Notes: generated by a model from the letters alone, not told the origin. Shown: positions 20,600 through 30,090, counted from the first letter of the stretch. The stretch is 64,000 nucleotides of DNA from Pseudomonas sp. MF4836 (GCF_002018875.1 NZ_MVOL01000002.1:620001-684000), one strand, 5' to 3'. Made by a program: numbers and translations.

Positions 20600-20902
20600 T
20601 CAGGCGATAGGTTGGTGGACGGTGACCAGCTTGGTGCCGTCGGGAAAGGTCGCCTCGACCTGGATCTCCGGGATCATTTCCGGGATGCCCTCCATCACTT
20701 GTTCACGGCTGAGCAGGGTGGTGCCGTAGTGCATCAGTTGGGCCACGGTCTGGCCGTCACGGGCGCCTTCGAGCAGCGCCGCGGAGATATAGGCCATGGC
20801 CTCCGGGTAATTGAGTTTCACGCCACGGGCCAGCCGTCGCTCGGCCACCAGGCCGGCGGTGAAGATCAGCATCTTGTCTTTTTCGCGTGGGGTCAGGTCC
20901 AT
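20600..20902 (-). CDS. ureA: Urease subunit gamma (UreA, 100 aa)
   Basis: The gamma subunit of urease, exactly 100 residues, with the family start [20 protein letters not shown] and the late [20 protein letters not shown] chose the ATG at 20902 rather than the in-frame TTG at 20911. It follows ureD by 69 bases. Confidence 0.97.
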   Translation of the reverse strand: MDLTPREKDKMLIFTAGLVAERRLARGVKLNYPEAMAYISAALLEGARDGQTVAQLMHYGTTLLSREQVMEGIPEMIPEIQVEATFPDGTKLVTVHQPIA

Positions 20903-20971
20903 CGTGTTCAATCCGTTTGGGCAGTTAAAAGGTTCAGCGCGTCAGGGCGGCGGTCCCGCGTGACAGGCGCT

Positions 20972-21811
20972 TCATGTATTCCAGATCCTCGGCGGCACGG
21001 CCTCGCGCCCGAGCAGGGCGGGGCGCAGCAGGCGCCACAGGTCGATCAGCCAGGCCCGGGCCAGCAGCGCTTCGCTGGCCAGGCAGCGGGCCACCAGCAG
21101 CCCGGGCAGTTGTGTCAGGTCGCCGCGTACCTCGTGGGGCAGGGAGCGGCAGGTCTCCAGCAGTTGCGTGTCGATTTCGCCGGTGACCAGCAGGGTCGCG
21201 AACACCGGGTGGCCGTCCAGGCCGATGGGCGAGTCCAGCAGGCCGTCGCCCCCGACAATGCGCTGGCGTTCGTGCCAGAGCAACTGGCCGTCACGGCGGA
21301 TATCCAGGTGCGATTGAAAATGCCCGAGGTCAAAGCGTTCACCGCTGGCCGGGCGGCCCAGGGCCACGATGTCCCAGTAGAACAGTCGAGCGTCGCCCTC
21401 AAGCTCGATCACGGTCGCCAGTTCCGCCTGGGCGGCACTGAACACGATGCTCTCCTGGGGCAGCCATTCCAGGGTGGCACCGGCGGCGACGTGCAGCTCA
21501 AGGTTTTGGTACGCCGGCCCAGCGGCGCGGTACCACTTGGCGGCGCCAGGGCTGGTCAGTTGCGCCCAGGCATCGGTGCCGACGCTGGCGCGGATGTCCA
21601 GGCGGTCGCCACCGGCAATCCCGCCAGGGGGGTGGACGATGATGTGCTGGCAGACCTCGGGGCCTTCGGCATACAGGTGCTTCTGCACCCGCAGCGGGCC
21701 CAGGTGACGGCGCTGCACCGGACGCGTGGTGTCGCCGAAACGGGCGTAGCCCAGCTCCAGCTCGGCATGCCAGCTAGGGGTGAACAACGCGGTGTGGGCA
21801 GGAAGATTCAT
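20972..21811 (-). CDS. ureD: Urease accessory protein UreD (279 aa)
   Basis: UreD/UreH family chaperone that binds apo-urease and, with UreF and UreG, helps load nickel. The start ([34 protein letters not shown]), the [17 protein letters not shown] core and the [11 protein letters not shown] segment are characteristic. The gene lies 30 bases downstream of urtE, so it is read as part of the urea-transport operon. Confidence 0.97.
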   Translation of the reverse strand: MNLPAHTALFTPSWHAELELGYARFGDTTRPVQRRHLGPLRVQKHLYAEGPEVCQHIIVHPPGGIAGGDRLDIRASVGTDAWAQLTSPGAAKWYRAAGPAYQNLELHVAAGATLEWLPQESIVFSAAQAELATVIELEGDARLFYWDIVALGRPASGERFDLGHFQSHLDIRRDGQLLWHERQRIVGGDGLLDSPIGLDGHPVFATLLVTGEIDTQLLETCRSLPHEVRGDLTQLPGLLVARCLASEALLARAWLIDLWRLLRPALLGREAVPPRIWNT

Positions 21812-21841
21812 GGTTCGCGCTTATCGTCAGGAGGCTACAGG

Positions 21842-22540
21842 TTAGATCGTAACCAGGCCGCGTACACCTTCGGTTTCCATATTTTCGCCCCGCCCTTGCT
21901 GGACGATTTCACCCCGGGACATCACCAGGTACTGGTCGGCCAGTTCAGCGGCAAAGTCATAGAACTGCTCCACCAGCAGGATCGCCATGTCGCCTCGTGC
22001 CGCGAGTTTTTTGATCACCGCGCCGATCTCCTTGATCACCGAAGGCTGGATGCCTTCGGTGGGCTCGTCGAGGATCAGCAAGCGCGGGCGGCTGGCCAGG
22101 GCGCGGCCGATAGCCAGTTGCTGCTGCTGACCGCCCGACAGATCGCCGCCGCGACGCTGCTTCATTTGCAGCAGCACCGGGAACAGTTCGTAGATAAAGG
22201 CCGGCACCTCCTTGGCTTCCTTCGCGCCGAAACGTGACAGCCCCATCAGCAGGTTCTCCTCCACCGTCAGGCGCGGAAAAATCTCCCGGCCCTGGGGCAC
22301 ATAGGCAATACCGGCGTGCACCCGCTGGTGCGGTTTGTAGCCGGTGATGGCCTGGCCTTCCCAAGTGACCGTGCCTTCCTTGGTCGGCAGCAGGCCCATC
22401 AGGCACTTGAGCAGGGTGGTCTTGCCCACGCCGTTGCGCCCGAGCAGGCAGATGACTTCACCCACCGTCACGTCAAAGCTCAGGCCACGCAGAATGTGGC
22501 TGCCGCCGTAGTACTGATGAAGGTGTTGGATCTGGAGCAT
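21842..22540 (-). CDS. urtE: Urea ABC transporter ATP-binding protein UrtE (232 aa)
   Basis: One of two ATPases of the high-affinity urea importer UrtABCDE (HAAT family, LivF-like). Walker A is GRNGVGKTTLL, the signature is LSGGQQQQLAIGRAL and Walker B is LLILDEPTEGIQP. Length matches UrtE. The gene sits between urtD and ureD. Confidence 0.97.
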   Translation of the reverse strand: MLQIQHLHQYYGGSHILRGLSFDVTVGEVICLLGRNGVGKTTLLKCLMGLLPTKEGTVTWEGQAITGYKPHQRVHAGIAYVPQGREIFPRLTVEENLLMGLSRFGAKEAKEVPAFIYELFPVLLQMKQRRGGDLSGGQQQQLAIGRALASRPRLLILDEPTEGIQPSVIKEIGAVIKKLAARGDMAILLVEQFYDFAAELADQYLVMSRGEIVQQGRGENMETEGVRGLVTI

Positions 22541-22560
22541 GGAAGAACCTCAGATAGGAG

Positions 22561-22650
22561 AGCGGCAAGCTTCAAGCTGCAAGCTGCAAGAAAGAGCGGG
22601 TGTACGGTTTTGCTTTCAACTTGCCGCTTGAAGCTTTCAGCTGGCCGCTT
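22561..22650. repeat. Intercistronic inverted repeat between urtD and urtE (copy 2)
   Basis: The arms AGCGGCAAG (22561-22569) and CTTGCCGCT (22620-22628) match the arms of the repeat in the ureB-ureC gap, as do the following AGCTTCAAGCTGCAAG and TGAAGCTTTCAGCT words. The right end touches the urtD stop codon. Confidence 0.6.
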
Positions 22651-23510
22651 CATCGGCCCAAATAAACCTCGATGACGCGTTCATCGGCTTGCACCTGCTC
22701 CAGGGAGCCCTCGGCCAGTACGCTGCCCTGGTGCAGCACGGTGACGTGGTCGGCGATGGCGCCGACGAAGCCCATGTCGTGCTCCACCACCATCAGCGAA
22801 TGCTTGCCCGCCAGGCTCTTGAACAGTTCGGCGGTGAACTCGGTTTCGGCGTCGGTCATGCCGGCCACCGGTTCATCGAGCAGCAGCAACTGCGGGTCCT
22901 GCACCAGCAGCATGCCGATTTCCAGGAACTGCTTCTGGCCATGGGACAGCAGGCCCGCCGGGCGCTGGACCGAGGCGGTCAGGCGAATGGTCTGCAGCAC
23001 CTCGTCGATACGGTCGCGCTGTTCACCGCTGAGTCGGGCCCGCAGGCTGGCCCACACCGATTTGTCGGTCTTTTGCGCCAGCTCCAGGTTCTCGAACACA
23101 CTCAGGGCTTCGAACACCGTGGGTTTCTGGAACTTGCGGCCGATCCCGGCCTGGGCGATCTGCACTTCGCTCATCGCCGCCAGGTCCAGGGTCTCGCCGA
23201 ACCAGGCCTTGCCGTGGCTGGGCCGGGTCTTGCCGGTGATCACGTCCATCAGGGTGGTCTTGCCCGCGCCGTTGGGGCCGATGATGCAGCGCAGTTCGCC
23301 CACGCCGATGTACAGGTTCAGGTCGTTGAGGGCCTTGAAGCCATCGAAGCTGACGCTGATGTCTTCCAGGGTCAGGATCGTCCCGTGGCGCGTGTTCAGG
23401 CCCTTGCCAGCGGCCTGGCCGAGGCCGATGGCATCGCGGCTGCTGCCCTGGTCCTTGTTGGGTTCCAGGATAGGTTCGAGCATGAACTCCGCCGTCGCCG
23501 TGACTCTCAT
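22650..23510 (-). CDS. urtD: Urea ABC transporter ATP-binding protein UrtD (286 aa)
   Basis: The LivG-like ATPase of the urea importer. Walker A GPNGAGKTTLMDV, the LSHGQKQFLEIGMLL signature variant and Walker B LLLLDEPVAGMTD are visible. An N-terminal extension of about 40 residues precedes the ATPase fold. The start codon overlaps the urtC stop by four bases (ATGA). The gap to urtE holds an inverted repeat. Confidence 0.97.
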   Translation of the reverse strand: MRVTATAEFMLEPILEPNKDQGSSRDAIGLGQAAGKGLNTRHGTILTLEDISVSFDGFKALNDLNLYIGVGELRCIIGPNGAGKTTLMDVITGKTRPSHGKAWFGETLDLAAMSEVQIAQAGIGRKFQKPTVFEALSVFENLELAQKTDKSVWASLRARLSGEQRDRIDEVLQTIRLTASVQRPAGLLSHGQKQFLEIGMLLVQDPQLLLLDEPVAGMTDAETEFTAELFKSLAGKHSLMVVEHDMGFVGAIADHVTVLHQGSVLAEGSLEQVQADERVIEVYLGR

Positions 23511-24586
23511 TGCTCACCTCGTTTTTTCAGCAGGCCGATCACGCCCTTGGGCAGGTACAGGGTCACCACGATAAACAGCGCCCCGAGGAAGAACAGCCAG
23601 TACTCAGGGAAGGCCACGGTGAACCAGCTCTTCATGCCGTTGACCACGCCGGCCCCCAGCAGCGGCCCGATCAGCGTGCCACGCCCGCCCAGGGCCACCC
23701 ACACGGCAGCCTCGATGGAGTTGGTCGGCGACATTTCGCTGGGGTTGATGATGCCCACCTGGGGCACATACAAGGCCCCGGCCAGGCCGCACAGCACCGC
23801 GCTCAGCACCCACACGAAGAGCTTGAAGCCGCGCGGGTCGTAGCCGCAGAACATCAGGCGGTTCTCGGCGTCGCGCAGGGCGGTCAGGACCCGGCCGAAC
23901 TTGCTCTGCGCCAGGCGCCAGCCAATCCACAGGCTGGCCACCAGCAACAGTACGGTGGCGAAAAACAGCACCGCGCGGGTCCCGGGTTCGGTAATGCCGA
24001 AACCGAGAATGGTGCGGAAGTTGGTGAAGCCGTTATTGCCGCCAAACCCGGTTTCGTTGCGGAAGAACAGCAGCATCCCGGCGAAGGTCAGGGCCTGGGT
24101 CATGATCGAGAAATACACGCCCTTGATCCGCGAGCGGAAGGCGAAGAAACCGAACACCAGGGCCAGCAATCCCGGGGCCAGCACCACCAGGCACATGGCC
24201 CAGAGAAAATGGCTGGTGCCGACCCAGTACCACGGCAGCTCGGTCCACGAGAGGAAGGTCATGAACGCCGGCAAGCCATCGCCCGAGGCCTGGCGCATCA
24301 GGTACATGCCCATGGCATAGCCGCCCAGGGCAAAGAACAGCCCGTGGCCCAGGGACAGCAGCCCGGCATAGCCCCAGACCAGGTCCAGGGCCAGGGCGAC
24401 GATGGCGTAGCAGAGGATCTTGCCCACCAGGGTCAGGGTGTAGGCCGAGACGTGCAGCGGGTTGTCCGCTGCCAGCAGCGACAACAGCGGCAAGGCCAGC
24501 AGCACCAGGAGCAGCAGCGCACCGACGGTGAGCGTGACCCTGGGCCCGGCTTTCTGGCTGGCGGTAACGAGCAGTGGTTGATTCAT
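23507..24586 (-). CDS. urtC: Urea ABC transporter permease UrtC (359 aa)
   Basis: A LivM-like inner-membrane permease with about ten hydrophobic segments and the conserved ALDLVWGYAGLLSLGHGLFFALGGY and VALGGRGTLIGPLLGAG motifs. Length matches UrtC. It overlaps urtB by one base (TGATG) and urtD by four bases. Confidence 0.97.
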   Translation of the reverse strand: MNQPLLVTASQKAGPRVTLTVGALLLLVLLALPLLSLLAADNPLHVSAYTLTLVGKILCYAIVALALDLVWGYAGLLSLGHGLFFALGGYAMGMYLMRQASGDGLPAFMTFLSWTELPWYWVGTSHFLWAMCLVVLAPGLLALVFGFFAFRSRIKGVYFSIMTQALTFAGMLLFFRNETGFGGNNGFTNFRTILGFGITEPGTRAVLFFATVLLLVASLWIGWRLAQSKFGRVLTALRDAENRLMFCGYDPRGFKLFVWVLSAVLCGLAGALYVPQVGIINPSEMSPTNSIEAAVWVALGGRGTLIGPLLGAGVVNGMKSWFTVAFPEYWLFFLGALFIVVTLYLPKGVIGLLKKRGEQ

Positions 24587-26088
24587 CAGTCGATCACCCG
24601 TCCTTTCAGAGCAAAGAGGCCTTGCGGACGTTTCTGGATAAACAGAATGATCAGCGCGAGGATCAGGATCTTGCCGAGCACGGCGCCGATCTGCGGTTCG
24701 AGAATCTTGTTCGCGATGCCCAGGCCAAAGGCCGCCAGCACGCTACCGGCCAACTGGCCGACCCCGCCCAGCACCACCACCAGGAACGAGTCGATGATGT
24801 AGCTCTGGCCCAGGTCCGGGCCGACGTTGCCGATCTGGCTCAGGGCCACGCCGCCGAGCCCGGCGATCCCCGAACCGAGGCCGAAGGCAAGCATGTCGAC
24901 GCGCCCGGTGGGCACGCCGCAGCAGGCGGCCATGTTGCGGTTCTGGGTCACGGCGCGCACGTTCAGGCCCAGGCGTGTCCGGTTCAGCAGCAGCCAAGTG
25001 AGCACCACGACAAACAGCGCGAAGCCGATGATCACGATGCGGTTGTACGGCAGCACCAGGTTGGGCAGCACCTGGATCCCGCCCGAGAGCCAGGCCGGGT
25101 TGGCCACCTCGACGTTCTGCGCGCCGAACACCAGGCGCACCAGTTGGATCAGCATCAGGCTGATGCCCCAGGTCGCCAGCAGGGTTTCCAGCGGGCGGCC
25201 GTAGAGGTGGCGAATCACCGTGCGCTCCAGGGCCATGCCGATCGCCGCGGTGACGAAAAACGCCACCGGCAGGGCAATCAACGGGTAGAACTCGATGGCC
25301 TGCGGGGCGAAGCGCTGGAACAGCAACTGCACCACGTAGGTGGAGTAGGCGCCGAGCATCAGCATCTCGCCGTGGGCCATGTTGATCACCCCCAGCAAAC
25401 CGAAGGTGATCGCCAGCCCCAGGGCCGCCAGCAGCAGGATCGAGCCCAGGGACATACCGCTGAAGGCCTGGCCCAGCACCTCGCCCACCAGCAGCTTGCG
25501 CTTGACCTGGGCCAGGCTGGTTTCGGCGGCGGTGCGCACCGCAGCGTCGGCTTCGACCCCGGGTTCGAGCAGGCCTTCGAGGCGGGTGCGGGCCAGCGGG
25601 TCGCCGGTTTCGCCGAGCAGGCGCACGGCGGCCAGGCGTACCGCCGGGTCGCTGTCCACCAGTTGCAGGTTGGCCAGGGCCAGGCTCAGGGCGGCGTGTA
25701 CGCTTGCGTCCGGTTCCGCGGCCAATTGCCGATCCAGGAAAGTGAGTTGCGCCGGCTTGGCGCTCTTTTGCAATTGCTGGGCTGCCGCGAGGCGGATCTT
25801 GCTGTCGGCGGCAAGCAATTGGTGGCTGGCCAGGGCGGTGTCGATCAGCCCCCGCAAGCGGTTGTTCAGGCGCAGGGTCTTGGCTTGGCCATCGACCGTC
25901 AACTGGCCTTGCTGCAAGGCGTTGATCAGTTCGACGCGCGCCGGGTCGGGCTGCGCAGCCCAGGCTTCCAGCAGTTGAGCCTGCTGAGACGGGTTGGCCG
26001 CGACGAAGTCTTCGGCGTCACCGGCCCTGGCTGCCAGCGGCAACAGCAGCAGGCAGGCGAGGATAAAACGGTAGAGGGCAGTGGGCAT
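24586..26088 (-). CDS. urtB: Urea ABC transporter permease UrtB (500 aa)
   Basis: A LivH-like permease. The C-terminal 300 residues hold the membrane domain (LLGVINMAHGEMLMLGAYSTY; VVVLGGVGQLAGSVLAA). The N-terminal 200 residues form a signal-like segment plus a helical, HEAT-like region rich in Leu/Ala, which is normal for UrtB. I chose the ATG at 26088 because it opens the signal (MPTALYRFILACLLLLPLAARA). An upstream in-frame start at 26181 lies inside the REP element and is rejected. Confidence 0.95.
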   Translation of the reverse strand: MPTALYRFILACLLLLPLAARAGDAEDFVAANPSQQAQLLEAWAAQPDPARVELINALQQGQLTVDGQAKTLRLNNRLRGLIDTALASHQLLAADSKIRLAAAQQLQKSAKPAQLTFLDRQLAAEPDASVHAALSLALANLQLVDSDPAVRLAAVRLLGETGDPLARTRLEGLLEPGVEADAAVRTAAETSLAQVKRKLLVGEVLGQAFSGMSLGSILLLAALGLAITFGLLGVINMAHGEMLMLGAYSTYVVQLLFQRFAPQAIEFYPLIALPVAFFVTAAIGMALERTVIRHLYGRPLETLLATWGISLMLIQLVRLVFGAQNVEVANPAWLSGGIQVLPNLVLPYNRIVIIGFALFVVVLTWLLLNRTRLGLNVRAVTQNRNMAACCGVPTGRVDMLAFGLGSGIAGLGGVALSQIGNVGPDLGQSYIIDSFLVVVLGGVGQLAGSVLAAFGLGIANKILEPQIGAVLGKILILALIILFIQKRPQGLFALKGRVID

Positions 26089-26130
26089 ATCGTTGGCCTT
26101 GCGCGGACAGGCCGGGGCCTGTGCGTGATC

Positions 26131-26202
26131 CTGTCGCCGTTGCCGAAGGCTGCGCTGACCCGGTTGGCCCGGGCTGGTCACAGCTTTCGGCAGCGGCGAC
26201 AG
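26131..26202. repeat. REP doublet between urtA and urtB
   Basis: CTGTCGCCGTTGCCGAAGGCTG (26131-26152) pairs with CAGCTTTCGGCAGCGGCGACAG (26181-26202) in 20 of 22 positions, forming a long hairpin in the intercistronic gap. It is the same word family as the elements near 16043 and 32469. Confidence 0.7.
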
Positions 26203-26246
26203 AGGTTGTGCCGGACCGTAGACGGCGTCCGGCTTCCATCCCTTGC

Positions 26247-27512
26247 TTAGTTGCTCTTGACCGCGTAGTCCGGCTTCTTGTCGTTACCCGGAATGAACGG
26301 GCTCCACGGCTGGGCGCGGATCGGGCCTTCGGTCTGCCACACCACGTTGAACTGACCGTCGGGCTGGATCTCGCCGATCATCACCGGCTTGTGCAGGTGG
26401 TGGTTGGTCTTGTCCATGGTCAGGGTGTAGCCGGACGGCGCGGCAAAGGTCTGGCCGGCCAGGGCTTCGCGGACCTTGTCGACGTCGGTGGATTTGGCTT
26501 TCTCCACCGCCTGGGCCCACATGTGGATGCCGACATAGGTGGCTTCCATCGGGTCGTTGGTCACGGCCTTGTCCGCCCCCGGCAGGTTCTTGGCCTTGGC
26601 GTAGGCCTTCCAGTCGGCGACGAATTTCTTGTTGGTGGGGTTATCCACCGACTCGAAGTAGTTCCACGCCGCGAGGTTGCCCACCAGGGGTTTGGTGTCG
26701 ATACCGCGCAGTTCTTCCTCGCCCACGGAGAAGGCCACCACCGGCACGTCAGTGGCTTTCAGGCCCTGGTTGGCCAGCTCTTTGTAGAACGGCACATTGG
26801 AGTCGCCGTTGACGGTGGAGATAACGGCGGTCTTGCCCCCGGCGGAGAATTTCTTGATGTTGGACACGATGGTCTGGTAGTCGGCATGGCCGAACGGGGT
26901 ATAGACCTCTTCGATGTCCTTGTCGGCCACGCCCTTGGAGTGCAGGAACGAACGCAGGATTTTATTGGTGGTGCGCGGGTACACGTAGTCGGTGCCCAGG
27001 AGGAAGAAGCGCTTGGCGCCGCCGCCGTCTTCGCTCATCAGGTATTCCACGGCCGGGATCGCCTGCTGGTTGGGCGCGGCACCGGTGTAGAAGACGTTGG
27101 GCGACATCTCTTCGCCTTCGTACTGCACCGGATAGAACAGCAGGCCATTGAGCTCTTCGAACACTGGCAACACCGACTTGCGCGACACCGAGGTCCAGCA
27201 ACCGAACACCACCGCGACCTTGTCCTGGGTCAGCAACTGACGGCCCTTCTCGGCGAACAGCGGCCAGTTGGAGGCGGGGTCGACCACCACCGGCTCCAGC
27301 ATCTTGCCGTTGACCCCGCCCTTGGCGTTGATCTCGTCGATGGTCATCAGCGCCATGTCTTTGAGCGAGGTTTCGGAGATCGCCATGGTCCCCGACAGCG
27401 AATGCAGGATACCGACCTTGATGGTCTCGGCGGCCTGGACGGTCCAGGTCAAGCCCATCGCGGCAATGCTTGCCGTGAGTGTGAAAGCCTTGATCAAGCT
27501 GCGACGCTTCAT
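26247..27512 (-). CDS. urtA: Urea ABC transporter substrate-binding protein UrtA (421 aa)
   Basis: The periplasmic urea-binding protein (peripla_BP/LivK class). It begins with a twin-Arg-poor Sec signal (KRRSLIKAFTLTASIAAM ending near VQA) and continues with KVGILHSLSGTMAISE and the long FFYPVQYEGEEMSPNV-type core characteristic of UrtA. I chose the ATG at 27512, behind a GGGGAT site. It is the first gene of the urt-ure operon and lies about 65 bases downstream of a sigma-54 promoter. Confidence 0.97.
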   Translation of the reverse strand: MKRRSLIKAFTLTASIAAMGLTWTVQAAETIKVGILHSLSGTMAISETSLKDMALMTIDEINAKGGVNGKMLEPVVVDPASNWPLFAEKGRQLLTQDKVAVVFGCWTSVSRKSVLPVFEELNGLLFYPVQYEGEEMSPNVFYTGAAPNQQAIPAVEYLMSEDGGGAKRFFLLGTDYVYPRTTNKILRSFLHSKGVADKDIEEVYTPFGHADYQTIVSNIKKFSAGGKTAVISTVNGDSNVPFYKELANQGLKATDVPVVAFSVGEEELRGIDTKPLVGNLAAWNYFESVDNPTNKKFVADWKAYAKAKNLPGADKAVTNDPMEATYVGIHMWAQAVEKAKSTDVDKVREALAGQTFAAPSGYTLTMDKTNHHLHKPVMIGEIQPDGQFNVVWQTEGPIRAQPWSPFIPGNDKKPDYAVKSN

Positions 27513-27576
27513 TGTGCGATCCCCATGACTATTTGAGTTTTTCAGGTGGCAGATGCGAGCTACTGAAAAGCTGTTT

Positions 27577-27592
27577 TGCAAGGGGTGTGCCG
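27577..27592 (-). promoter_or_regulatory. Sigma-54 promoter of the urt-ure operon
   Basis: On the minus strand the sequence reads CGGCACACCCCTTGCA. It has the invariant GG and GC exactly ten bases apart and matches TGGCACG-N4-TTGCA at all but two positions. It lies about 65 bases before the urtA start. This predicts NtrC-type nitrogen-limitation control through RpoN. I saw no convincing NtrC dyad by eye. Confidence 0.8.
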
Positions 27593-27738
27593 AGTCGCTG
27601 CAAGGCATGAAAACGTCGCCTTGCGCGCACAGGCAGGGCAGGCGATGCCCCAAGACGAGGCCTTGGGCAGGGGGTGGTGCGTCGGGGTGCTTCATTGTGG
27701 TGCTGCCGCAGGGCGGCAGCCGAGGTCGCGAAGGAGCC

Positions 27739-28038
27739 TCAATTCACGCCGGGGAAGGAGTCCACATACTCGATGGTGAAATCGGGAAAGGAGTCGACAA
27801 TCTGGACCTTGTAATCCGGGAAGCTGTTGACGATTTTCCACTTGCCTGCCGAGTCGGGGAAGGCGCTGACCTGCTTCACCTTCAGGTCGGGAAAGGAGTG
27901 CACCACTTTGACTTTGTAGTCCGGGAAGCTGTTGACGAACTGGATGTTGCCGTAGATTTTCGAGACATCGACCGTGGTGTCGGCCATTGCGCAACTGGAG
28001 CCGAACACCAGCAGCGACAGGCAAATATTTTTCAACAT
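27739..28038 (-). CDS. Small secreted protein with six 11-residue repeats (99 aa)
   Basis: I do not recognise a named family. The ATG at 28038 has an AGGATGAG site; an in-frame ATG at 28047 lies too close to it. Residues 1-19 form a Sec signal ending CAMA. The mature protein is almost only a tandem repeat of about 11 residues built on V-x-S-F-P-D-x-K-V: FVNSFPDYKV, VVHSFPDLKV, QVSAFPD (two residues longer), IVNSFPDYKV, IVDSFPDFTI, YVDSFPG. Alternating hydrophobic and polar positions suggest a small all-beta or solenoid fold. It lies 97 bases downstream of the ABC permease on the same strand and may be co-transcribed. Confidence 0.8.
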   Translation of the reverse strand: MLKNICLSLLVFGSSCAMADTTVDVSKIYGNIQFVNSFPDYKVKVVHSFPDLKVKQVSAFPDSAGKWKIVNSFPDYKVQIVDSFPDFTIEYVDSFPGVN

Positions 28039-28135
28039 GAGACTCATCCTGAGCAGTGTGAGGCGCGCATTCTAGGGCGCGCCGAGCCGTTGTGGGAAAT
28101 CGTCCTATCGCCGCCTATCTGTATGCCGAAGGCCT

Positions 28136-29146
28136 TCAGCGCCGGCGCATCAGCCCGATAAAGAACAACCCGCCGATAGCCGCCGTGGCCACGCCGATCG
28201 GCAGGTCTTCGGGGGCGATCAAGGTGCGTGCCGCGACGTCGACCCAGACCAGGAACAGGCTGCCCAGCAGCACGCACACCGGCAGCAGACGCCGGTGTTC
28301 GGCGCCCACCAGGCGGCGGGCGATGTGCGGCACCATCAGCCCGACAAAACCGATGGAGCCGCTGATGGACACCAGCACGCCGGTCATCAGGGAGGCGATC
28401 AAAAACACCCGCAGGCGCACGTTGCGGGCGTTCAGGCCCAGGGTCACGGCGGTCTGCTCGCCGGCCATCAGCGCGTTCAGTGGGCGGGCCATGCCCAGCA
28501 GCAACACCAGGCCGAGCAACACGCTGATGGCGGGGATCGTCAACAATTCCCAGCGCGCCAGGCCGAGGCCGCCCAGCATCCAGAACATCACCGCCGAGCT
28601 GGCGCGGTGGTCGCCCAGAAACAACAGCAGATTGGCGATCGCCATCATCACAAAGGACACCGCGACCCCACACAGCAGCAGTCGATCGCTGTCGAGACGG
28701 CCGTGGCGCGCGGCGATGCCGAGCACCAGCAGCATGCTCAGCAAGGCGCCGATAAAGGCCGCCAGGGGCAGGGTCAAGAGACCGATCACTTGCCCCACAT
28801 GCAGCACCACGATTACGGCGCCCAGGGTTGCGCCGGACGTCACCCCCAGCAGGTGCGGGTCGGCCAGCGGGTTGCGCGTCACCGCTTGCAGCACCGCGCC
28901 GATCAGCGCCAACCCGGCGCCTACCAACGCCCCGAGCACCATGCGCGGCACGCGGATCAGCCAGACGATATGTTCCTGCCCGGCACTCCAACTCACCTCA
29001 CCGATACCCAGGGCCTTGTGCAGCAGGATGCGCCACACCACGTCCAGTGGCACCGGCGCCGGGCCGAAGCCGAGGGAGACCACGCAGGACACCAGCAACA
29101 GCGCGCCCAGGAGCATCAGCAGCCCGGCATAACGACGGTTGATCAT
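28136..29146 (-). CDS. FecCD-family ABC transporter permease (336 aa)
   Basis: A BtuC/FecCD-type permease with nine to ten hydrophobic segments and the conserved NPLADPHLLGVTSGA and SISGSIGFVGLMVPHIARRLVG segments; the latter is the family coupling motif. It is the last gene of an ATPase-binding protein-permease operon and overlaps the binding-protein gene by four bases. In PAO1 I recall the same three-gene order at PA2912-PA2914. The substrate could be a metal chelate, haem, cobalamin or zinc complex; sequence alone does not decide. Confidence 0.93.
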   Translation of the reverse strand: MINRRYAGLLMLLGALLLVSCVVSLGFGPAPVPLDVVWRILLHKALGIGEVSWSAGQEHIVWLIRVPRMVLGALVGAGLALIGAVLQAVTRNPLADPHLLGVTSGATLGAVIVVLHVGQVIGLLTLPLAAFIGALLSMLLVLGIAARHGRLDSDRLLLCGVAVSFVMMAIANLLLFLGDHRASSAVMFWMLGGLGLARWELLTIPAISVLLGLVLLLGMARPLNALMAGEQTAVTLGLNARNVRLRVFLIASLMTGVLVSISGSIGFVGLMVPHIARRLVGAEHRRLLPVCVLLGSLFLVWVDVAARTLIAPEDLPIGVATAAIGGLFFIGLMRRR

Positions 29147-30090
29147 GGGCCGTGGAAACCCTTGGCCAGGGTCTGCACCGCCAGCACGTTGTCGATGCCC
29201 GGGGTGGCCTGGACGTAGGGGATCACGATAAAGCGCCGGTTCCTGATGGCGTCCACCGACTGCAACGCCGGGTTGTCCAGCAAGAACTGCTGCTTCTGCT
29301 CGGCGCTGATTTCGCTGTAGTCGACGATCACAATCACCTGCGGATTGCGCTCGACCACGGTCTCCCAGTTGACCCGGGTCCAGCTGGTGTCCAGGTCAGC
29401 AAGAATGTTGCGCCCGCCAGCAGCATCGATCAGCGCCTGGGGCATGCCCAGGCGACCCGAGGTCATGGCGCGGTCTTCACCGCTGTCGTAGAGGAATACC
29501 CGTGGCCGGTCGGCGGGCAGCTGTCGTTTGACCTCGGCCACCTGCTGCTGCATCTGGCTGATCAACTGATTGGCGCGGTCCTGCACATCGAAAATGCGCC
29601 CCAGGTTGCGCAGGTCGTTGTAGGTGTCGTCGAGGCTGGCGGCCGGGCGCTTCATGACAAAAGCGCAGGACTCGGTCAGCTCATAGACGTTGATGCCCAG
29701 TGGCGCCAGAGTCTGGGGCGTGAGGTCGCCGCCGACGCGCATGCCGTAGTCCCAACCGGCAAAAAAGAAGTCGACGTTGGCGTTGAGCAGGGTTTCCACC
29801 GATGGGTATTTGGCCGCGAGTTCCGGCAGCCCGGCGAGGCTGGCCTGCATCTCGGGAGTCATGGCTTTCCAGCCGCTGATGCCGCTGTAGCCGACCATGC
29901 GCGGCTTGAGGCCGAGGGCGAGCATCATCTGGGTCATGTTGATGTCATGGCTCAGGGCGTGCCGGGGGGCCTGGTTGAAGGTCACTTCGCGGTTGCAACT
30001 GTGGACGGTCAGCGGGTAGTGGGTGGCCTCGGCCAGGGCTTGGCCGGCCGCCAGGGACAGGGCGAGGCACAGCAGGACGCGCAGGGTCAT
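29143..30090 (-). CDS. Periplasmic metal/chelate-binding protein, BtuF/FecB family (315 aa)
   Basis: A class III (long-helix) binding protein: signal peptide at 1-21 (LLCLALSLAAGQALA), then the BtuF-like segments LSHDINMTQMMLALGL, SVETLLNANVDFFF and NPQVIVIVDYSEI. I chose the ATG at 30090, since it starts the signal peptide. It lies between the ATPase and permease genes with four-base overlaps at both ends, so the three subunits are translationally coupled. A mature-part Cys pair (SCNREV; ESCAFV) is notable. Confidence 0.92.
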   Translation of the reverse strand: MTLRVLLCLALSLAAGQALAEATHYPLTVHSCNREVTFNQAPRHALSHDINMTQMMLALGLKPRMVGYSGISGWKAMTPEMQASLAGLPELAAKYPSVETLLNANVDFFFAGWDYGMRVGGDLTPQTLAPLGINVYELTESCAFVMKRPAASLDDTYNDLRNLGRIFDVQDRANQLISQMQQQVAEVKRQLPADRPRVFLYDSGEDRAMTSGRLGMPQALIDAAGGRNILADLDTSWTRVNWETVVERNPQVIVIVDYSEISAEQKQQFLLDNPALQSVDAIRNRRFIVIPYVQATPGIDNVLAVQTLAKGFHGP

